Source: Bacteroidota bacterium (GTDB lineage Bacteria; Bacteroidota; Ignavibacteria; Tepidaquicellales; Tepidaquicellaceae). From it: DNA of 64,000 bases. The DNA is taken from NCBI GenBank assembly GCA_018266835.1, contig JAFDZP010000005.1, positions 310,001 to 374,000 on the forward strand, read 5' to 3'. Under the pieces are notes generated by a model. It had not been told where the DNA came from. It saw nothing but the letters and a program-made list of their open reading frames with translations, and made no database searches. Made by a program: the position numbers and the translations under genes. Of this stretch, positions 62,076 through 64,000 are shown one piece after another (within the stretch, counting starts at the first letter, position 1; each line of letters opens with the position of its first letter).

Positions 62076-64000
62076 CTTAAAACTCCTATTTTAGAATATT
62101 TAGTGTATTCGACGCCGCTGATAGTAGCTTTTACTATGTAGTAGTATGCGCCGTTGGCAACATCTTTGCTCTTATCATTTTTTAAGTTCCATGTAGTCTC
62201 ATAATAATTTCCGTTGCGTATGAAGTCAGATTTACTGAAAGTCTTTACAAGCTCGCCGCCAAGATCGAAGACAGTAATTTTTATGTCATCAATAACTGCA
62301 GGAAGTTCAGCTCTGAATAAAGTTGTTTCAGTTCTTACAGGATTTGGATAGTTAAACACTGCACCTAAATCCGTAACTGTTGTAACTGTCCCTTCAACTC
62401 CGTCGAATCTAGAGTTGCCTAAATCTTTTCCGAGTGACTGCCATTGGATTTCTGTTCCGCTGCCTGTACCCGGGAGTTCAAATGATTTAATTGTTTTATC
62501 GAATGAAGGCACTACCATATCCATTACTCCGTTGCCGTCTATATCCCCTATCGCAGATGAAGAAACTATCCACGATTTATATTGTGAGAATAACATCGTT
62601 GAGTTTGCATCCATGTTGCCTGTTTTATCGAGTACGTAAACTGCTCCGTTCATTGCTCCGTATGTGACTTCCTGATATCCGTCATTATTTACATCGGCAA
62701 CTACCGGTGATGAATTAATTTCAGAGACTGATTTGAATTCCCAGTTCAATGAAAGTGCTTCGTTAGCGTTTACATTAAATATTCTTCCGTCTGTGCTTGC
62801 AATAATTATTTCTCTTGTTCCGTCTGCATTTAAGTCAGCAATTACCGGTGAAGAAATGAATCCGTCTGCAAGTTTTGACTGAGCGTAAACAGTTCCGTTC
62901 GTATTCAAGATGTAAAGCGAACCGCTTGCGCTTGCTGCTACAATTTTATAAGATGTTGTGTTTAATTTTGAAATTATCGGTGAAGAGTAAATCATTCCGT
63001 CAAGCTTTACAGGGAAACCTGCTAACTGTGTTCCGTTTGTTTTTACTACGTTCACTGTGCTGTCTGATGTTCCGATTACAATTTCTTTTTTACCGTCGCC
63101 GTCAATATCACCGACTGCAGGTGAAGGAACAATTAAAAGATTTCCGAATGCATCAACTGTATTCTGTAATTTTACAGGGAAGCCTGATTTTATAAATCCG
63201 TCCATTCCGTAAACATAAAGCTTTCCGTTACCTGCAAACACAACTATTTCTTTATTACCGTCACCGTATAAATCAGTTATTATAGGTGATGATTTTATCG
63301 GAGTGTTTAAGAGTACCGGGAATCCGCTTAATGCTGTTCCGTTTTGATTTACTGCGTAAAGCTTTCCGTTATCTGTTCCGAATACTATTACTTTCGTTCC
63401 GTCTGATTTTTTATCTACTGCTGCTGTTGAACGGATAATTCCGCCTGTGTTTATCGGGAAGCCGCTAATTTGTGTTCCGTCTGATTTGAATGCATAGAAG
63501 TTATTATCTAATCCTCCGATAAGAACTTCAGCTTTGTTATCACCATCAAGATCAACTAATTTCGGTGATGCAAAGAATTTAGATACTGTATCCTGCAATG
63601 TAATTCTTGCAAGTCCCTGATTCATCGGTTCAATTCTGTTTTGTGAAGTCACTGCAAATAAAGGATTATCAGTAACAACATTTCTTCCTCTCCATACTTT
63701 GCTTGTATCAGGTGTTGTGTACCAGTTTGCATTTGTTGATTTACCTGATAAGATGTAATTATCAAAGTTTGGATATGCAAACCATATTGCTGTGTTCGGT
63801 CCTTCAAGCGGCCATTTGTAATCGAACGGAAGCTTGTATGATAAATCTAAATAGTATCCGTAAAGCGGCAATCCTGAGATTGCGCTGTTATCAACGTTCT
63901 GTGTATTGCCTGCGTTTCCGACAAGTGATGCAATGTGAATTTCGTTTCCGATTTCTGTTAAGATAAACGGATCTGAAATAGATGCATTGAATGCGCTGAG
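62072..64000 (-). CDS. Secreted FG-GAP-type propeller with YPNPV-type sorting domain (5' end off window)
   Basis: The frame has no start codon in the window and stays open to base 64000, so the 5' end is missing. A leftmost usable TTG at 63871 is internal. The visible 642 residues include about seven FG-GAP-like blades with calcium-type loops (VDLDGDNKAEVLIGG, GDIDGDGKKEIVIG, ADLNADGTREIIIA, ADVNNDGYQEVTYG, GDIDGNGVMDMVV). The end differs from the other cargo: FNYPNPVRTETTLFRAELPA, then DIKITVFDLGGELVKTF and YSKIGVLR, another sorting-domain variant, without KKM. It overlaps the PorV-like gene by 4 bp, so they form an operon. The upstream part could hold an enzyme domain, not visible here. Confidence 0.85.
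   Translation of the reverse strand, partial: LSAFNASISDPFILTEIGNEIHIASLVGNAGNTQNVDNSAISGLPLYGYYLDLSYKLPFDYKWPLEGPNTAIWFAYPNFDNYILSGKSTNANWYTTPDTSKVWRGRNVVTDNPLFAVTSQNRIEPMNQGLARITLQDTVSKFFASPKLVDLDGDNKAEVLIGGLDNNFYAFKSDGTQISGFPINTGGIIRSTAAVDKKSDGTKVIVFGTDNGKLYAVNQNGTALSGFPVLLNTPIKSSPIITDLYGDGNKEIVVFAGNGKLYVYGMDGFIKSGFPVKLQNTVDAFGNLLIVPSPAVGDIDGDGKKEIVIGTSDSTVNVVKTNGTQLAGFPVKLDGMIYSSPIISKLNTTSYKIVAASASGSLYILNTNGTVYAQSKLADGFISSPVIADLNADGTREIIIASTDGRIFNVNANEALSLNWEFKSVSEINSSPVVADVNNDGYQEVTYGAMNGAVYVLDKTGNMDANSTMLFSQYKSWIVSSSAIGDIDGNGVMDMVVPSFDKTIKSFELPGTGSGTEIQWQSLGKDLGNSRFDGVEGTVTTVTDLGAVFNYPNPVRTETTLFRAELPAVIDDIKITVFDLGGELVKTFSKSDFIRNGNYYETTWNLKNDKSKDVANGAYYYIVKATISGVEYTKYSKIGVLR

Overview
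The window is AT-rich bacterial chromosome from the Bacteroidota/Chlorobiota/Ignavibacteriota side of the tree, most likely an Ignavibacteria-type organism. This is an inference. It rests on sixteen secreted proteins ending in the YPNPFNP...KKM(V/I)LVK form of the type A sorting domain of the type IX secretion system (T9SS), a seventeenth with a variant YPNPV domain, a PorV/PorQ-like outer-membrane protein, and few strong Shine-Dalgarno sites. I see no tRNA, rRNA, CRISPR array, transposase or phage gene.

Layout. 0-6 kb: a secreted beta-propeller protein, then a two-gene signalling operon on the minus strand (large hybrid PAS/GAF sensor kinase followed by a CheY-like receiver). 6-9.4 kb: a small membrane protein, a TPR-type protein and two islands of palindromic repeats that hold relics of T9SS sorting domains. 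9.4-23 kb: minus-strand T9SS cargo (Asp-box, YCF48-like and FG-GAP propellers). Two of these are paired divergently with two paralogous cytoplasmic helical proteins of about 490 residues. 23-48.5 kb: a plus-strand run of large T9SS cargo, including a GH81 beta-1,3-glucanase, a subtilisin-like protease with a P-domain, a parallel beta-helix protein and three proteins with cleaved-adhesin-type domains. Five of these genes share an 11-bp tandem direct repeat upstream, and most end in nearly identical terminator hairpins. 48.6-56 kb: four smaller cargo genes, three of them tightly packed, followed by a protein that is little more than a signal peptide plus a sorting domain, and an outer-membrane beta-barrel protein. 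56.4-59.7 kb: a cluster of small stress-type genes (lipoprotein, low-affinity iron permease family, YciF/DUF892, a disordered protein, OsmC) and three previously uncalled single-span miniproteins that form a family. 59.7-64 kb: a lipoprotein, a repeat island, and a PorV/PorQ-like gene overlapping the end of another secreted propeller gene that runs off the right edge.

Working together. The window is mainly an inventory of secreted or surface-anchored proteins that would leave through one T9SS. The sensor kinase and stress cluster are independent housekeeping or regulatory units. Shared 3' modules, duplicated terminators, orphan sorting domains and relic sorting domains indicate that the 3' ends of cargo genes recombine. 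The signals I rate highest are the shared tandem-repeat operator, the three repeated hairpins with compensatory stem changes upstream of the 1728-residue beta-helix gene, and the unannotated miniproteins.
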